NCBI GenBank assembly: GCA_918026815.1
Contig: CAKJVC010000049.1
Coordinates: 620,001-684,000 of the forward strand
Length of the DNA: 64,000 bases
Direction of reading: 5' to 3'
Origin: Chalara sp. BL73
Lineage: Eukaryota; Ascomycota; Leotiomycetes; Helotiales
The first letter of the stretch is position 1; the number at the start of each line of letters is the position of its first letter. The position numbers were made by a program, and so were the translations under genes. Positions 1-10,043 of this stretch are shown one piece after another. The notes beneath the pieces were generated by a model that made no database searches, had not been told where the DNA came from, and saw only the letters and a program-made list of their open reading frames with translations.

Positions 1-1342
1 ACGTATCATCAGGCCAAGCGGGAAGATCGGCTCCTTTGCCCAAAGACCTTCCACAACCAAGAATAATGTGCCACTGACTAACGAAGCTCCCAGCAGTCCA
101 AGAATCATTGGGTTTGCCCAGGACATGCGTTGGCCTGCAAAGTCAAGAACGAGAAGACCACATATTATGGACAGAGACATGGAGAGTGCGCCTAAGAAAT
201 CGACCCGCCGCAATTTGGAGAGGTGTGATTCTTTAGGCGAATCGCATGCGAAGGGAACCGAAAGCCGATAGATGACGAGTGCTATTGCCAGAAGTGTTGG
301 CGGGCATTGGCCTAAAAATGACCTGGAACGGTGGTCAACACATCGCACTGCCTTTATTCTACTGTTTGAATCAAAATTCAGAGTGCAACTGAAGGCACAT
401 ACCATCGCCATCCAATAGTGTCCGTAAGATACCCGCCAATCGGTCCACCGAGACTTCGACCACTAGTCGCAGCTATATTGACATAGCTTCTCCATGTTGC
501 AACCTCGCGGATTGGAACCATGTCTAAACGTCCATCAGTACAGAGGTATATCACGGCACACGGCTCGAACACACCTGCAATCACAATTGACACCAAGCAA
601 TTGATCCCAGCACCACCAACTCCAGCGATCAACCTTCCCGCTATCACCTGGCCTAAAGATTGACCCAATCCACTATTCCCAGTCAGCATCTGGTATGTTG
701 ACTTTACATACAGTTTTGAATCTTATATCGGGAAACCTACCAGAGCGCACACCCTACTGTGAAGAAGATATACGATGCGATAATTGTGCTCTTTCTCCCG
801 TATATATCACTCAATTTACCATACTTCCCCAAGTCAGCTCCATCGCCTCCCAAACACCAACTTAACTCACCAAACTTTGAGTGGCACACATGGCCAACGT
901 GTAGCTACTAATCAGCCATCCTGCATTCTCGAGGTCGTCGAACTCGCTGCTGATGGTCCCACCCGTCGCAATGACCAAAGACCCGTCTGCATTTGCGATG
1001 AATACTCCTATTTACCAAATCAATCCTCGTTTCCCACCCGCGCTCCCCAAATATAACCGCATTGATATATATCTACCTATACATATGGCGTAGAACTGGA
1101 GGCAGATCGGAATATCACGTACCAAGCAGCAAAATGGAAATCACCCCCCCAACATTGCCCGTGATCTCTCCGTCGCCATGTCGTGGGGTGGCCAACTTAT
1201 CACTGTCCTGGGTTTGAGCCTCCTCGTCTCCTGCCCCGTTGTAAGTGACGACTGATCCATTTTGAGGCCACAGCAGGGGTGTTCGCTCGTCTGGTTGTGT
1301 GCTATTGGCACTCTTTGTGGGTGACGTGACGGGTGCGCCCAT
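1..1342 (-). CDS. MFS drug/amino-acid type transporter, 5' part (runs off the left edge)
   Basis: Five exons can be joined in phase: 1342-1123, 1007-871, 823-741, 672-403 and 322-1. They give 344 residues before the window ends, so the C-terminal half is missing. After a hydrophilic N-terminus with a PLLW motif come the first membrane segments. The family signatures are VFIANADGSLVIAT, the loop YGKLSDIYGRKST between TM2 and TM3, CGLGQSLGQVIAGR, and GWRWSFLGQCP, which spans the last junction. These match fungal major facilitator exporters of the 14-TM DHA2/vacuolar basic amino acid transporter type. The substrate cannot be read from the sequence; drug or toxin efflux and vacuolar amino acid transport are both possible. 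Alternative in-frame AGs exist at introns 3 and 4; the ones used restore the conserved motifs and avoid stop codons. All four introns are 47-116 nt. No cluster partner is visible on this side. Confidence 0.85.
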
Positions 1343-1510
1343 GACGTGCTATGCAACCCCTCTAAAAATGACGCTGAAACATAAAAAACAGCCCCCAAAA
1401 GAATAGGGTTTATCGGTCGGAGAAAACAATGGCGTATGGTTGTGGTAGAATGGTGCAATGAAGCAAATGTGCCATCCGTGCACTTTTGGGAATGGGGGCG
1501 TTACGTGGGG

Positions 1511-1532
1511 ATATATATATATATATATATAT
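1511..1532. repeat. (AT)11 microsatellite
   Basis: A run of 22 alternating A/T bases lies about 170 bp upstream of the MFS start codon, on its promoter side. Confidence 0.95.
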
Positions 1533-1746
1533 GAGTTCAGCCTCCCTCCCATCAGTCTACTTCTGCAGGTCTAAAGAGCGACATTCTAGATTGCATGGCC
1601 GGTCACGAACAAGCCGGACCTTAGACTTAGAAGGAGCGACTCAAGGTTTGTTCCATTGTGAGGGGCCAATGCTCCGTGCTGTAGCGCAAAAGTGGATCGT
1701 GCACCACAACGCTGCGGGGGCATGTAAAAAATGTGCTCTCCCTCTA

Positions 1747-1763
1747 TCTCTCTCTCTCTCTCT
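1747..1763. repeat. (TC)n microsatellite
   Basis: An uninterrupted TC run, followed by further pyrimidine-rich sequence to about 1795. Confidence 0.9.
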
Positions 1764-2965
1764 ATCACACACTATCTCCCCTCTCTCTCGCTCATAAAAT
1801 AAAACCCCACGAAAAAGGACGCGTTCTCGGTATCGATTAGCAAATTACAGCAGATGAATTCTGGGCGGGGTCGCACGGTCTACCTCGACCTGGCACTGCA
1901 GGTATTCCTTGAAGGTTTAGATCGCCGCCACTACCTTTGGGATGGTGCCGCAGATGCCTCTCTGCATGTGTACTGTACATGCGAACTTGATCATTTTCCG
2001 ACTTGGCATATGTATCTCGTACCACACAAACAAAGACTCGTGAACATAGCTGCATTTTTTCGGCGATAAAATGTCGAGTACATCTGATGGGCGTTACGTA
2101 AGGAATCCAGAGAGTGCATCGACAAGTCATGTGTCTGGTAGAATCCTCGGTAGGTCCTCAATAGAAACTCTTAACAATCGCCCTCCCTTGAAGGACGGCT
2201 GATTCTTTGAGGATGGCAAGCATGTGAGGCAAAATTCCACTTTTGCAAAACTAGATAGGAGACATGTATGCCGTGAAGCAGAGACGGTGATCCCGCCATG
2301 TGATTGGACGGATTCAACTTCTAATTCTCAATGCACGAAAGGAGTACCAGAGTACAGTACTCTCTACCTTATCTCGCATAGATATTTTGAACCTTAAATC
2401 TTGGCATTTTGCCATTCTTCCCTAACTTGAGCGATAAGTTGATGAGAATTGATTAGGTCTGACGAGAATGAGTTGAACAGGGAAGATGATAATAACACTG
2501 GCAAACCGGATGTGCTTCCAGGCCTCCACGAAGATTGGATAACGAATGGACGAAGATTGGATAAGTCGTTATCCTCCATATGATGAACAAAATTGGTAGT
2601 TAGAGGCAACATCATCATAGATCTGTAGTTGATCAAGCCTTGTGCATATCAATTCTCGGGTTATACGGGATACATACACGGCCAGTCCTGCCCGTAATAT
2701 GCCAGCGGATGTCATGCCGATTCTCTGGAGCAGCCATTTGCTGGACTAGCGGCACTATCAACACATTTTGAAAATAGTGGTCTGCAAAAACATGAAGTTG
2801 ATGGTATGGAAAAGCATCGTGCATTCTTTCGATGCTGCCAAAGCGCTAAATATTCGTAAACACCCACCATCACACTCATTAACGCCAGGAAAAATAGCCT
2901 CTACCATATTTTTGTACCCTGCAGACGCCTTGCCATGCTAAGTTCCCGTGGTATCTCCCAATTAA

Positions 2966-3739
2966 TCAATCCCGTAACCAAGCCCTTCGTTTCTCCTCTT
3001 TCTTTGCTTTTCGCTTCTCCTTGTACTGCTTCAGTTCCTGCTTCGACAGCTTCTTACCAGCGCGCTCCTGCTTCAGGCTCCGGCCATCATGATTATTTGC
3101 CGCAGCATCCACGTCAAAGAATGCGTTCATCTGCCGTCGGCTCTTATTCTCGTCATTGTAGTTCTCCGGCTTGATGTCTGCTGCTTGGAAGCGGCCTGTG
3201 AAACGATTGAAGGCGGCGGTCGCGGCATATGCTGCAGCAGGATCCGCGGACTGGCTTTCAAGCGGCTCTGAAGCTGGCGCAGGCTGTGCGTACCATGCGT
3301 TCTCATCGTAGTCGCCGTGAATAGCAGGATCGTAGCCTCCTGCAGGTCGCGTTGCAGGTGGTTGTTCAGAGGGAAGAGCAGGATCGGATACACCAGGAGG
3401 AACAGGCGCATCAGGCACGCGAGGATTATTCCATTGTGTTCCGCCCGTGAAGCGATTATAAAAGTAAAATGCTTGCGCAGTTTCCTCCCATACTGGCGCC
3501 CATCCATCATCCTCTTCAACTATTGCTGGAGGTACTTCTTCTGGCAGAGGTGGAGCTTCATCTGGTAGTGGAGGCGCTTCCTCACGATCTGAACCCTCTT
3601 CTTCGCTGACCTCTCCATTCTCGATTGTTCCCTTTGTGGTTTGCGCCGTGACGTCTGTTAGGTCTTTTGAATGTACATCGACGTCCTCAACATTGACGTT
3701 ATTTGCTAACTTGGTGGTTTCCTTAGCACCTGAAGCCAT
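2966..3739 (-). CDS. WW-domain protein, probably pre-mRNA splicing associated
   Basis: Intronless 257-residue ORF with a clear ATG at 3739. The N-terminal 75 residues are acidic, with tandem PPLPDEAPPLPEE proline-acidic repeats. One WW domain lies at about residues 79-109: first Trp at 84, aromatic block FYFYN at 91-95, second Trp at 103, Pro at 106. The middle is Ala/Pro rich. The C-terminus (about 200-257) is a highly charged Lys/Arg helix, with the motif FFDVDAAANNHDGRSL followed by KKLSKQELKQYKEKRKAKK. WW domains bind proline-rich ligands, and this WW plus basic C-terminal layout is typical of conserved fungal nuclear/splicing-linked proteins such as S. pombe Dre4. That functional link is family-level inference. 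The basic tail could also act as a nuclear localisation signal. Confidence 0.8.
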   Translation of the reverse strand: MASGAKETTKLANNVNVEDVDVHSKDLTDVTAQTTKGTIENGEVSEEEGSDREEAPPLPDEAPPLPEEVPPAIVEEDDGWAPVWEETAQAFYFYNRFTGGTQWNNPRVPDAPVPPGVSDPALPSEQPPATRPAGGYDPAIHGDYDENAWYAQPAPASEPLESQSADPAAAYAATAAFNRFTGRFQAADIKPENYNDENKSRRQMNAFFDVDAAANNHDGRSLKQERAGKKLSKQELKQYKEKRKAKKEEKRRAWLRD

Positions 3740-4135
3740 ATTGATTATTATTGCTCAATTAAGCAGATCGCGACAAAGGAAATGGAGCAAGTACTGATGC
3801 TGGAATGGTTCCTTGAGGTTAAGTTGAGCTTGATGCCTTAGCCATTTTCCTGAAAGATCGGCAATCCTTCTGTTGCTGCTTTAGTGGGTCCTTGTGAATC
3901 AGAATGGACCAATCCAGACTTTCATGTCCCACGGCCAAATCCAATTTGGCTTTGATGGGTTGTAGGATATATTAAAGGAATTATTTAGAATAGTTTACTG
4001 TCTTAAATTAAAGGGTCTGCTGGTACTGTACGGTAAGGCAGGACATAAGTAATGGCATGCGTAAACTATTTAATTGTAATGCCTAAGAGAGATGGTTTTC
4101 ATTAGGTACCTATTATACATCACCTATATTATACA
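3740..4135. other. Intergenic, no gene seen
   Basis: A 396 bp stretch between the WW gene start and the Mmc1-like gene stop. It is AT-rich near 3960-4130 and has a short duplicated 'attatacatcacct' at about 4112-4141. No ORF of interest. Confidence 0.5.
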
Positions 4136-6103
4136 TCACCTGTAAGCTCTCAAAGCCGCTTCAGCCTTTTGGACTGCCTTCTGAGCAATGTCCAGCTCTT
4201 CTGCACCCTCTAATGGATCATCAGGTCGAGCCAGGGTCTCTCCCAAAGCGATCTCTGTTTCCCTGAGCGCTTTCCTACCCTCCTCCCTAACCTCGCCTTC
4301 CCAGAAGGATCGTGCAGTCTCCCATTTCCCTTGCATTCTCCGTAAACTAAAAACCACACCTAAAGCCGCTATAGCTCCAACTTCATATATCGTCCCTGAG
4401 CCTTGTGCATATAAAAGACCAGCCAGGGCTGAAAAAATAGATGAGGTGCTCAATGTCTGAAGAACAAGTCTTTGGGCGAGCGCTTGAAGAGCAGGTATTG
4501 ATGTGAGAGCAAGAGCAGATCGTGCATGTTGGATAACAATTGGCCATGGCTTGTGCTCACTCTCTTTGAAGATATCATCCTCAGGAATCCCCTGTAGCTC
4601 CTTGAAAGTAGGAGGTGGTGGTCCAGCCTCACTAATGTTCTCGGTCCCGGAAGATTTAGTCCATGCCCAGTTGCTCCTCTTCACCCGGAAGCCGCCATTA
4701 AATGCCCCCGCTTCGCGAAAACGGCCGGTGAGAAAGATGACTTCCTTTTCGGCCTCCGTGAGAAGCCTCTGTTGCAGGATATCAGACGTGATCATAGACA
4801 CGTCGTCAACTCGCCAGAACAACTTCCACCACCCAAGCTTCCGCCATCGTTGTCCATGAAAAGCGATGTCAAGCTGATCTCGGAGCTCAGAATGCGCTTG
4901 CTCTGACCAATCAGCCAACGCCAGTCTCAAATTATCGACCTTTTGGGGTGTAATCTTGGCAGAGAGTGCTATACTGACTTGGCGAGCATGCTCGGTCTTG
5001 ATAGAAGAACTCGCATTCTCTACGACAGACTCAATCAACTTGCGAACTGGCTCTTTTATTCCGCTATCGGTCGGAGCCGTCCCAAACGCCAGCCACTTCG
5101 ATACATTGGGCAGATTACTCTCCCACCAACCATTGTTCTGATCCCACGACTTGGTGACACTATTACGGAAGGTCTGCAATGATGTATCACCTTTTGCGAT
5201 GTCCACGATTTGGAAAGGCGCTTGAGCTGAGGGTATATCAAATGGTGGAGATTCAATATCAACGACCCCCTCAATAATATCCCTATTTGTTCGGGTTGTG
5301 TGCGATATTAATTTGTTCATTCCAACCCAGCCACTGGTCACAAGTAACGACTTATGAACAGGAACCCTAATGGGTGAGTATCTACCTCCACTCGAAGTAG
5401 GTATGTCCAAGGTTGGGACTACAGCATTCTCAAAAAATATTTTCCCATGCTGTGAAGCACCTTGCTCTGGTAACTCCGCCCTCAGCACCAAGATCTCCAG
5501 ATTGTTCTTATTTAACACTGGCGACGAGACGTTGAACTCTTGTAGTAAGGAAGGGTTCTGGGGTGCTTCGTCTGCTCTATTGTTTCCGATCTTAAAAAGT
5601 AATGGTTGTGTTCCTCCTTCATCACTTATTAGCACCCTCTCCCAGTCCTCTTCCTTTTCGTTCAATGGGTCTGTGAGAAGGGCCCGTACCATCCTCTTTG
5701 CTTTCTTGAATGATATGTCTCCATGATCTGCCAAGCCCAAAACCGCTATCCTGATGGTTTCGTTTCCGGGTGTCTGGTCCAGTCCACGAAGGGCGAGGTT
5801 GAGTTGCGAGATATTGACGAAGGGTCCCGCATCTATTTGTAAGGCTGCCAACGAATCTCGCAATTGTAATCGAGATTTTCGAGAAGAAGTCACTGTCTTA
5901 ATGACTCCCTGCAAACTATTGGTCTCGTGTCCAAGAGTTTCTGAGGGAATTGACGATGTTTTCCCACCCTTTTGCGAAAGCCCTATTCTGGCAGTGCTGC
6001 CAAAGGATTTAGCCGTGCAACGGGCCAGACATGGTCGACCTAGCCTGCAAAATCCGGGCCTCCTCGAAAGTCCCGTTGCAGACCATATTATACGTGGAGG
6101 CAT
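4136..6103 (-). CDS. Mitochondrial inner-membrane protein, Mmc1-like (divergent dynamin-superfamily type)
   Basis: Single long ORF; the open frame extends to 6172, but only from a TTG. ATGs occur at 6154, 6130 and 6103. I chose 6103 because it starts an Arg-rich, acid-free presequence (MPPRIIWSATGLSRRPGF) typical of mitochondrial import, giving about 655 residues. The body has no P-loop that I can see. The C-terminal third contains WWKLFWRVDDVSMITSD, LTEAEKEVIFLTGR and a hydrophobic hairpin (SSIFSALAGLLYAQGSGT, then EVGAIAALGVVFSLRR), suggesting one or two membrane passes near the end. A coiled, Ala/Glu-rich tail follows. From memory this matches fungal proteins annotated with an Mmc1 C-terminal domain, described as a nucleotide-binding-dead dynamin relative needed for cristae shape. 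The name is moderately certain; mitochondrial localisation is more secure. Confidence 0.7.
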   Translation of the reverse strand: MPPRIIWSATGLSRRPGFCRLGRPCLARCTAKSFGSTARIGLSQKGGKTSSIPSETLGHETNSLQGVIKTVTSSRKSRLQLRDSLAALQIDAGPFVNISQLNLALRGLDQTPGNETIRIAVLGLADHGDISFKKAKRMVRALLTDPLNEKEEDWERVLISDEGGTQPLLFKIGNNRADEAPQNPSLLQEFNVSSPVLNKNNLEILVLRAELPEQGASQHGKIFFENAVVPTLDIPTSSGGRYSPIRVPVHKSLLVTSGWVGMNKLISHTTRTNRDIIEGVVDIESPPFDIPSAQAPFQIVDIAKGDTSLQTFRNSVTKSWDQNNGWWESNLPNVSKWLAFGTAPTDSGIKEPVRKLIESVVENASSSIKTEHARQVSIALSAKITPQKVDNLRLALADWSEQAHSELRDQLDIAFHGQRWRKLGWWKLFWRVDDVSMITSDILQQRLLTEAEKEVIFLTGRFREAGAFNGGFRVKRSNWAWTKSSGTENISEAGPPPPTFKELQGIPEDDIFKESEHKPWPIVIQHARSALALTSIPALQALAQRLVLQTLSTSSIFSALAGLLYAQGSGTIYEVGAIAALGVVFSLRRMQGKWETARSFWEGEVREEGRKALRETEIALGETLARPDDPLEGAEELDIAQKAVQKAEAALRAYR

Positions 6104-6284
6104 CGTGATGCCCAAGGTACAAAGTTGCATCAAGCCTTCAGTAATTAGATACATGGGTGCCTGAGGCCCCAATGTTTATACCTTTCCCAGCAAAGACATG
6201 TGAAATACACAAGAGGCGATTGATGCTGATGGTAAAAGCTATACACTGACTTTTCACTGTATTGACTGAATCCTACATATCCAT

Positions 6285-6890
6285 TTACGGCTTGTTTAGA
6301 CCTAGTCCGCCAAAAGCTCTATCTAATTCATCACCTTCACCGTTTGGAGCGACTATGGGAGTCTGCCTCAGACCAGATGCATCAGCACTTGACACATCAC
6401 CGTCCATAAGACTTCTCCGAGAAGCTTGCGCGCTTGTAGCGCCAGCAATTGGTCTTTTCTCCGGCTGCAATATTTTCACCTCGGCATCAAGCCAACCTGG
6501 GGCAATTCTCCGCTTCTCTGCTAAGTCTCTCTCAGCAATCCCCTCTTGCCAGGCCTTTAAATCTCGATCCGCATCGTCCTGAACCTTTCTTATATATGCC
6601 TGTAGTGCCTTACAGGATGCAATGATTTCATCCGGGTGTGCGGCATGACCACTAGAAGATACAACGTATTGCGATTTCTCCTCAGCAGACGTGGCTGCTC
6701 CTGTTGATGATAGCGGCAGTGTTGAGGGCAGCGTCTTATAAGTATATGGAAGAGTAGTAGCAGTTGGGAGAGAGACGAATGGCGACACCGTCAATGGCAC
6801 TTGCGCCAAAAGAGGATGGGAGCCTGGATCGAATTAGCATTGCTGCATTGCGACTTGCAACTTGCAAAGATACGTACGATTATCATGCAT
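6285..6890 (-). CDS. Conserved hypothetical small fungal protein with 13-nt first exon
   Basis: The main ORF (stop at 6285) has no ATG at its 5' end. An intron model solves this: exon 1 is 6890-6878 (ATG plus three codons and one base, MHDN), with a gtacgt donor. The acceptor is ...gatccag with exon 2 from 6823. The join gives a 183-residue protein beginning MHDNRSHPLLAQVPLTVSPF. The N-terminal half is Pro/Ser/Thr rich. A helical middle (ASCKALQAYIRKVQDDADRD) precedes the motif AEKRRIAPGWLDAEVKILQP, which looks conserved. The C-terminus is Gly/Asp rich and ends in FGGLGLNKP. No known domain was recognised and no function is proposed. It is divergent from calcineurin A across 854 bp. Confidence 0.6.
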
Positions 6891-7744
6891 TGCGCATAAT
6901 GCGTAACGCGAACGGTCTATATCAACCCGATGTCTACTTAGAGAAAAGGGAAACCGTCGTATCTAGAGAATGCCAGAGACTGGGTTTCATTGCATGGCGA
7001 GGCTTTCCTGTGAGGTTGACACTGAGATGTTTGATAGAGGGGCCCTTCTAATCATGATAAGGAGCAACCGCCACATTGTGGCTTTCCTCCATTTCCAGCC
7101 GCCCGCAATGTTCTAGAATAGGCTATCTACTATAGGTATTATGAGACAGACCCGTTTGAACCTAGATGCCCATTAGGTACAACAGTAAGGAGGTCATAGC
7201 CTGTCCTCCCCACAATTTTTACAGTAATGCTCCTCCATTTGTAACGAAAGAGCACAAACTGCTCTTGGGAGGGATGGGAATAAGTACTCTGCCAAGGGGT
7301 CAATTAGCGGTCGTGAGTGTGAACGTACAAAACCACATCATAACCCCTTTCAACCCCTCGTCCTCGTCCCTGGGTCCCCACACTACGGAGTAGCGAGCTT
7401 GTCGGCGGTCTTCATCACTTCACATCCAACATAAAAAGCGACATCTCAGCCCTACAACCCCGCCACGACGATAGGCAAAGATTTGTATATTGGGCATATT
7501 GCAACCGTAAACTGTGCATATACACTTGCAACATCGATAAGATCTACAGAATTTTCTCACACTTACAAACAGTCAGAGCCGAACGTGTGCCTGGTAGCTT
7601 GCCCGCCACACAGCTGAATTTGCACAGATTCACCTTTCCTGGCACCAACACACAGCGAAACTACCCTTGGTGCAGCATATATCAATAAAGGATCAGCTCC
7701 GAGAGTAAGACCTGCTCCCTTCTTGTGAAGGATACCTTGCGACC
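6891..7744. other. Divergent promoter region and calcineurin 5' leader
   Basis: An 854 bp stretch between the small conserved gene and calcineurin A. Pyrimidine-rich patches at about 7340-7380 and 7610-7650 would suit a fungal core promoter or leader for calcineurin. No defined site could be assigned. Confidence 0.45.
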
Positions 7745-9595
7745 ATGGACGGCGACGCCCCTGTTGTGCCGGAAGGCACTCAGAACAAGGCTCAAATAGA
7801 CAATGCTATACGGGCGCTCAACGAGAAGAAGCCAGTCCCCGAGATCGATTTTAGCCTTCATACTATGGAAGATGGTACTCAAGTCAGCACGATGGAGAGA
7901 GTGTGCAAAGGTAATCACGACGATCAAATGCTTAGCATATTTCAGACGGAAAGCTGACATAGGGATTTGATAGATGTGCAAGCACCTGCAATGCATCCTC
8001 CTACTGACGAGCAATTTTTCTCCCCACAAGATCCCTCAAAGCCAAACCTGGCTTTCCTTAAGCAACACTTCTACCGCGAGGGGCGATTGACGGAAGATCA
8101 AGCTCTTTATATCATCGAGGAAGGTACCAAAGTTCTAAAGCAAGAACCTAATCTTTTGGAGATGGATGCGCCAATTACAGTTTGTGGCGATGTTCATGGT
8201 CAATATTACGATCTCATGAAACTCTTCGAAGTTGGTGGCGACCCCTCCGAGACAAGATACCTCTTCCTTGGCGATTACGTTGACAGAGGTTATTTCAGTA
8301 TCGAGTGTGTCCTATATCTGTGGTCCTTAAAGATATGGTACCCAAACACTTTGTGGCTTCTTCGAGGAAATCATGAGTGTAGACATTTGACAGACTACTT
8401 CACCTTCAAATTGGAATGCAAGCACAAGTATTCCGAGAAAATCTATGACGCCTGTATGGACTCATTCTGTGCTCTTCCCTTGGCGGCTGTCATGAACAAG
8501 CAGTTTTTGTGTATTCATGGTGGTTTGAGCCCTGAATTACACACGCTTGATGATCTGAGGAGTGTATGTATTATATTGTAGATGTGTTCTCGTATATGGC
8601 TAACATGTCGCAGATTGACAGATTCCGTGAGCCCCCCACTCATGGGTTGATGTGTGATATTCTTTGGGCCGATCCACTAGAAGAATTTGGGCAGGAAAAG
8701 ACCTCCGAATACTTCATTCACAACCATGTGCGAGGATGTTCATACTTCTTCTCATATCCAGCAGCCTGCAACTTTCTGGAAAAGAATAACCTACTATCTA
8801 TCATTCGGGCTCACGAAGCCCAAGATGCTGGATACCGCATGTATAGAAAGACTCGCACTACTGGGTTTCCTAGTGTGATGACAATTTTCTCCGCACCAAA
8901 TTATCTGGATGTCTACAACAACAAAGCCGCCGTACTAAAGTATGAGAACAATGTCATGAACATTAGACAATTCAACTGCACTCCTCACCCTTACTGGCTG
9001 CCAAACTTCATGGATGTGTTTACCTGGTCACTACCATTCGTGGGTGAGAAGATTACAGACATGCTGATCGCGATCTTGAGCACGTGCTCCGAGGACGAGC
9101 TCAAGGAAGAAGGTACTCCATCCACAATCTCCCCAGGTCCTATATCTCCGCCCATCAACGCCAATATGGATCCTGAATCTATTGAATACAAGCGAAGAAA
9201 CATCAAGAACAAGATTCTGGCCATCGGTCGTCTTTCTCGTGTATTCCAGGTCCTGCGCGAGGAGTCAGAACGTGTCACCGAGCTAAAGACTGCCTCTGGT
9301 GGACGTCTCCCAGCTGGTACGTTGATGCTTGGAGCAGAGGGTATCAAGAACGCGATCACGAGCTTCGAGGATGCGAGAAAGGTTGATTTGCAAAACGAGA
9401 GATTACCGCCTAGTCACGATGAGGTCGAGAGGCAGGAGAACGAGCATAGGGCGCAGGCGTTGGCGAAGGCAAGCAAGGATGCGGAGAACGATAAGGGGTT
9501 ACAGCTACTTTCGAGGCGGCTAAGCACGTAAGTCTTGCACTTTTAGATGAGTGATTATAGGCATGTTAACAGAATCTAGGGACCGCAAGAAGTGA
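7745..9595 (+). CDS. CNA1: Calcineurin A, Ca2+/calmodulin-dependent Ser/Thr phosphatase catalytic subunit
   Basis: Four exons: 7745-7910, 7974-8563, 8614-9527 and 9580-9595, giving 561 residues. The last exon adds only DRKK and a stop. Metallophosphatase motifs are all present: GDVHGQ (about 127-132), GDYVDRG (about 155-161), RGNHE (about 186-190) and HGGLSPE, plus the PP2B-specific [14 protein letters not shown]. The calcineurin B-binding helix region ([18 protein letters not shown]) follows. Next are the calmodulin-binding stretch [20 protein letters not shown] and the autoinhibitory segment ending [18 protein letters not shown]. With calcineurin B it dephosphorylates Crz1-type factors and controls growth, ion stress and virulence traits in fungi. 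Nothing looks damaged. The SPGPISPP insert after the B-binding helix is typical of filamentous ascomycetes. Exon phases sum to a clean frame. Confidence 0.97.
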
Positions 9596-10043
9596 AGCCA
9601 AAAGAGCGACAGCTGCTGAAGATCTGATACCGGTAATAGATACAATCATGATTGCGAGATATGAAATGGGACAATCTTCCACAAGACTACATGAGATCAA
9701 GTGAAAATTGATATGTGTGAACTGTCAAAGACCTGACTAACCGTTGAATCAAGAGATTGCTATGTTCTAAGCTAGGCTAGTCTTGTCATTCACCCGATAC
9801 AAGGGTTACTCGTTATGCGTCGTGCAGTCTCCCAACTCGTATATGCAATTTATGCAGAAAGATGTCCATGATACCAGATCCCATTCGTATCCCTTGTCCT
9901 GAACATACCAAAGTAGTTCTCCTCTCATAAACCTATCCTATCCCAAGCCCATGATATAAGGGAAACCCAAAGTAAAGGAATGTCCGACACAATGAAAATC
10001 CTCCCACCCCACCCATCCAGGCGGCCCACCCATATCTGCATAT
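9596..10043. other. Convergent intergenic region (3' ends of calcineurin A and bZIP genes)
   Basis: A 448 bp stretch between two stop codons. Its distal part (about 9990-10043) is strongly C/T biased on the + strand. No gene seen. Confidence 0.4.

Larger units (their letters stand above)
1343..2965. other. Intergenic region, no gene recognised
   Basis: This holds the promoter of the MFS gene, two simple repeats and only short ORFs without family resemblance. A short local duplication (an 'acgaagattggataa' motif, twice) lies at about 2528-2565. Nothing else supportable was seen. Confidence 0.5.

Noticed and set aside
1837..2130. Overlapping ORFs on both strands upstream of the MFS gene
   Set aside because: Protein-like words appear on both strands but no domain, signal peptide or splice-linked continuation was found.
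4188..6164. Several + strand ORFs inside the Mmc1-like gene
   Set aside because: Shadows of the 655-residue minus strand gene; their peptides are Ser/Leu rich antisense products.
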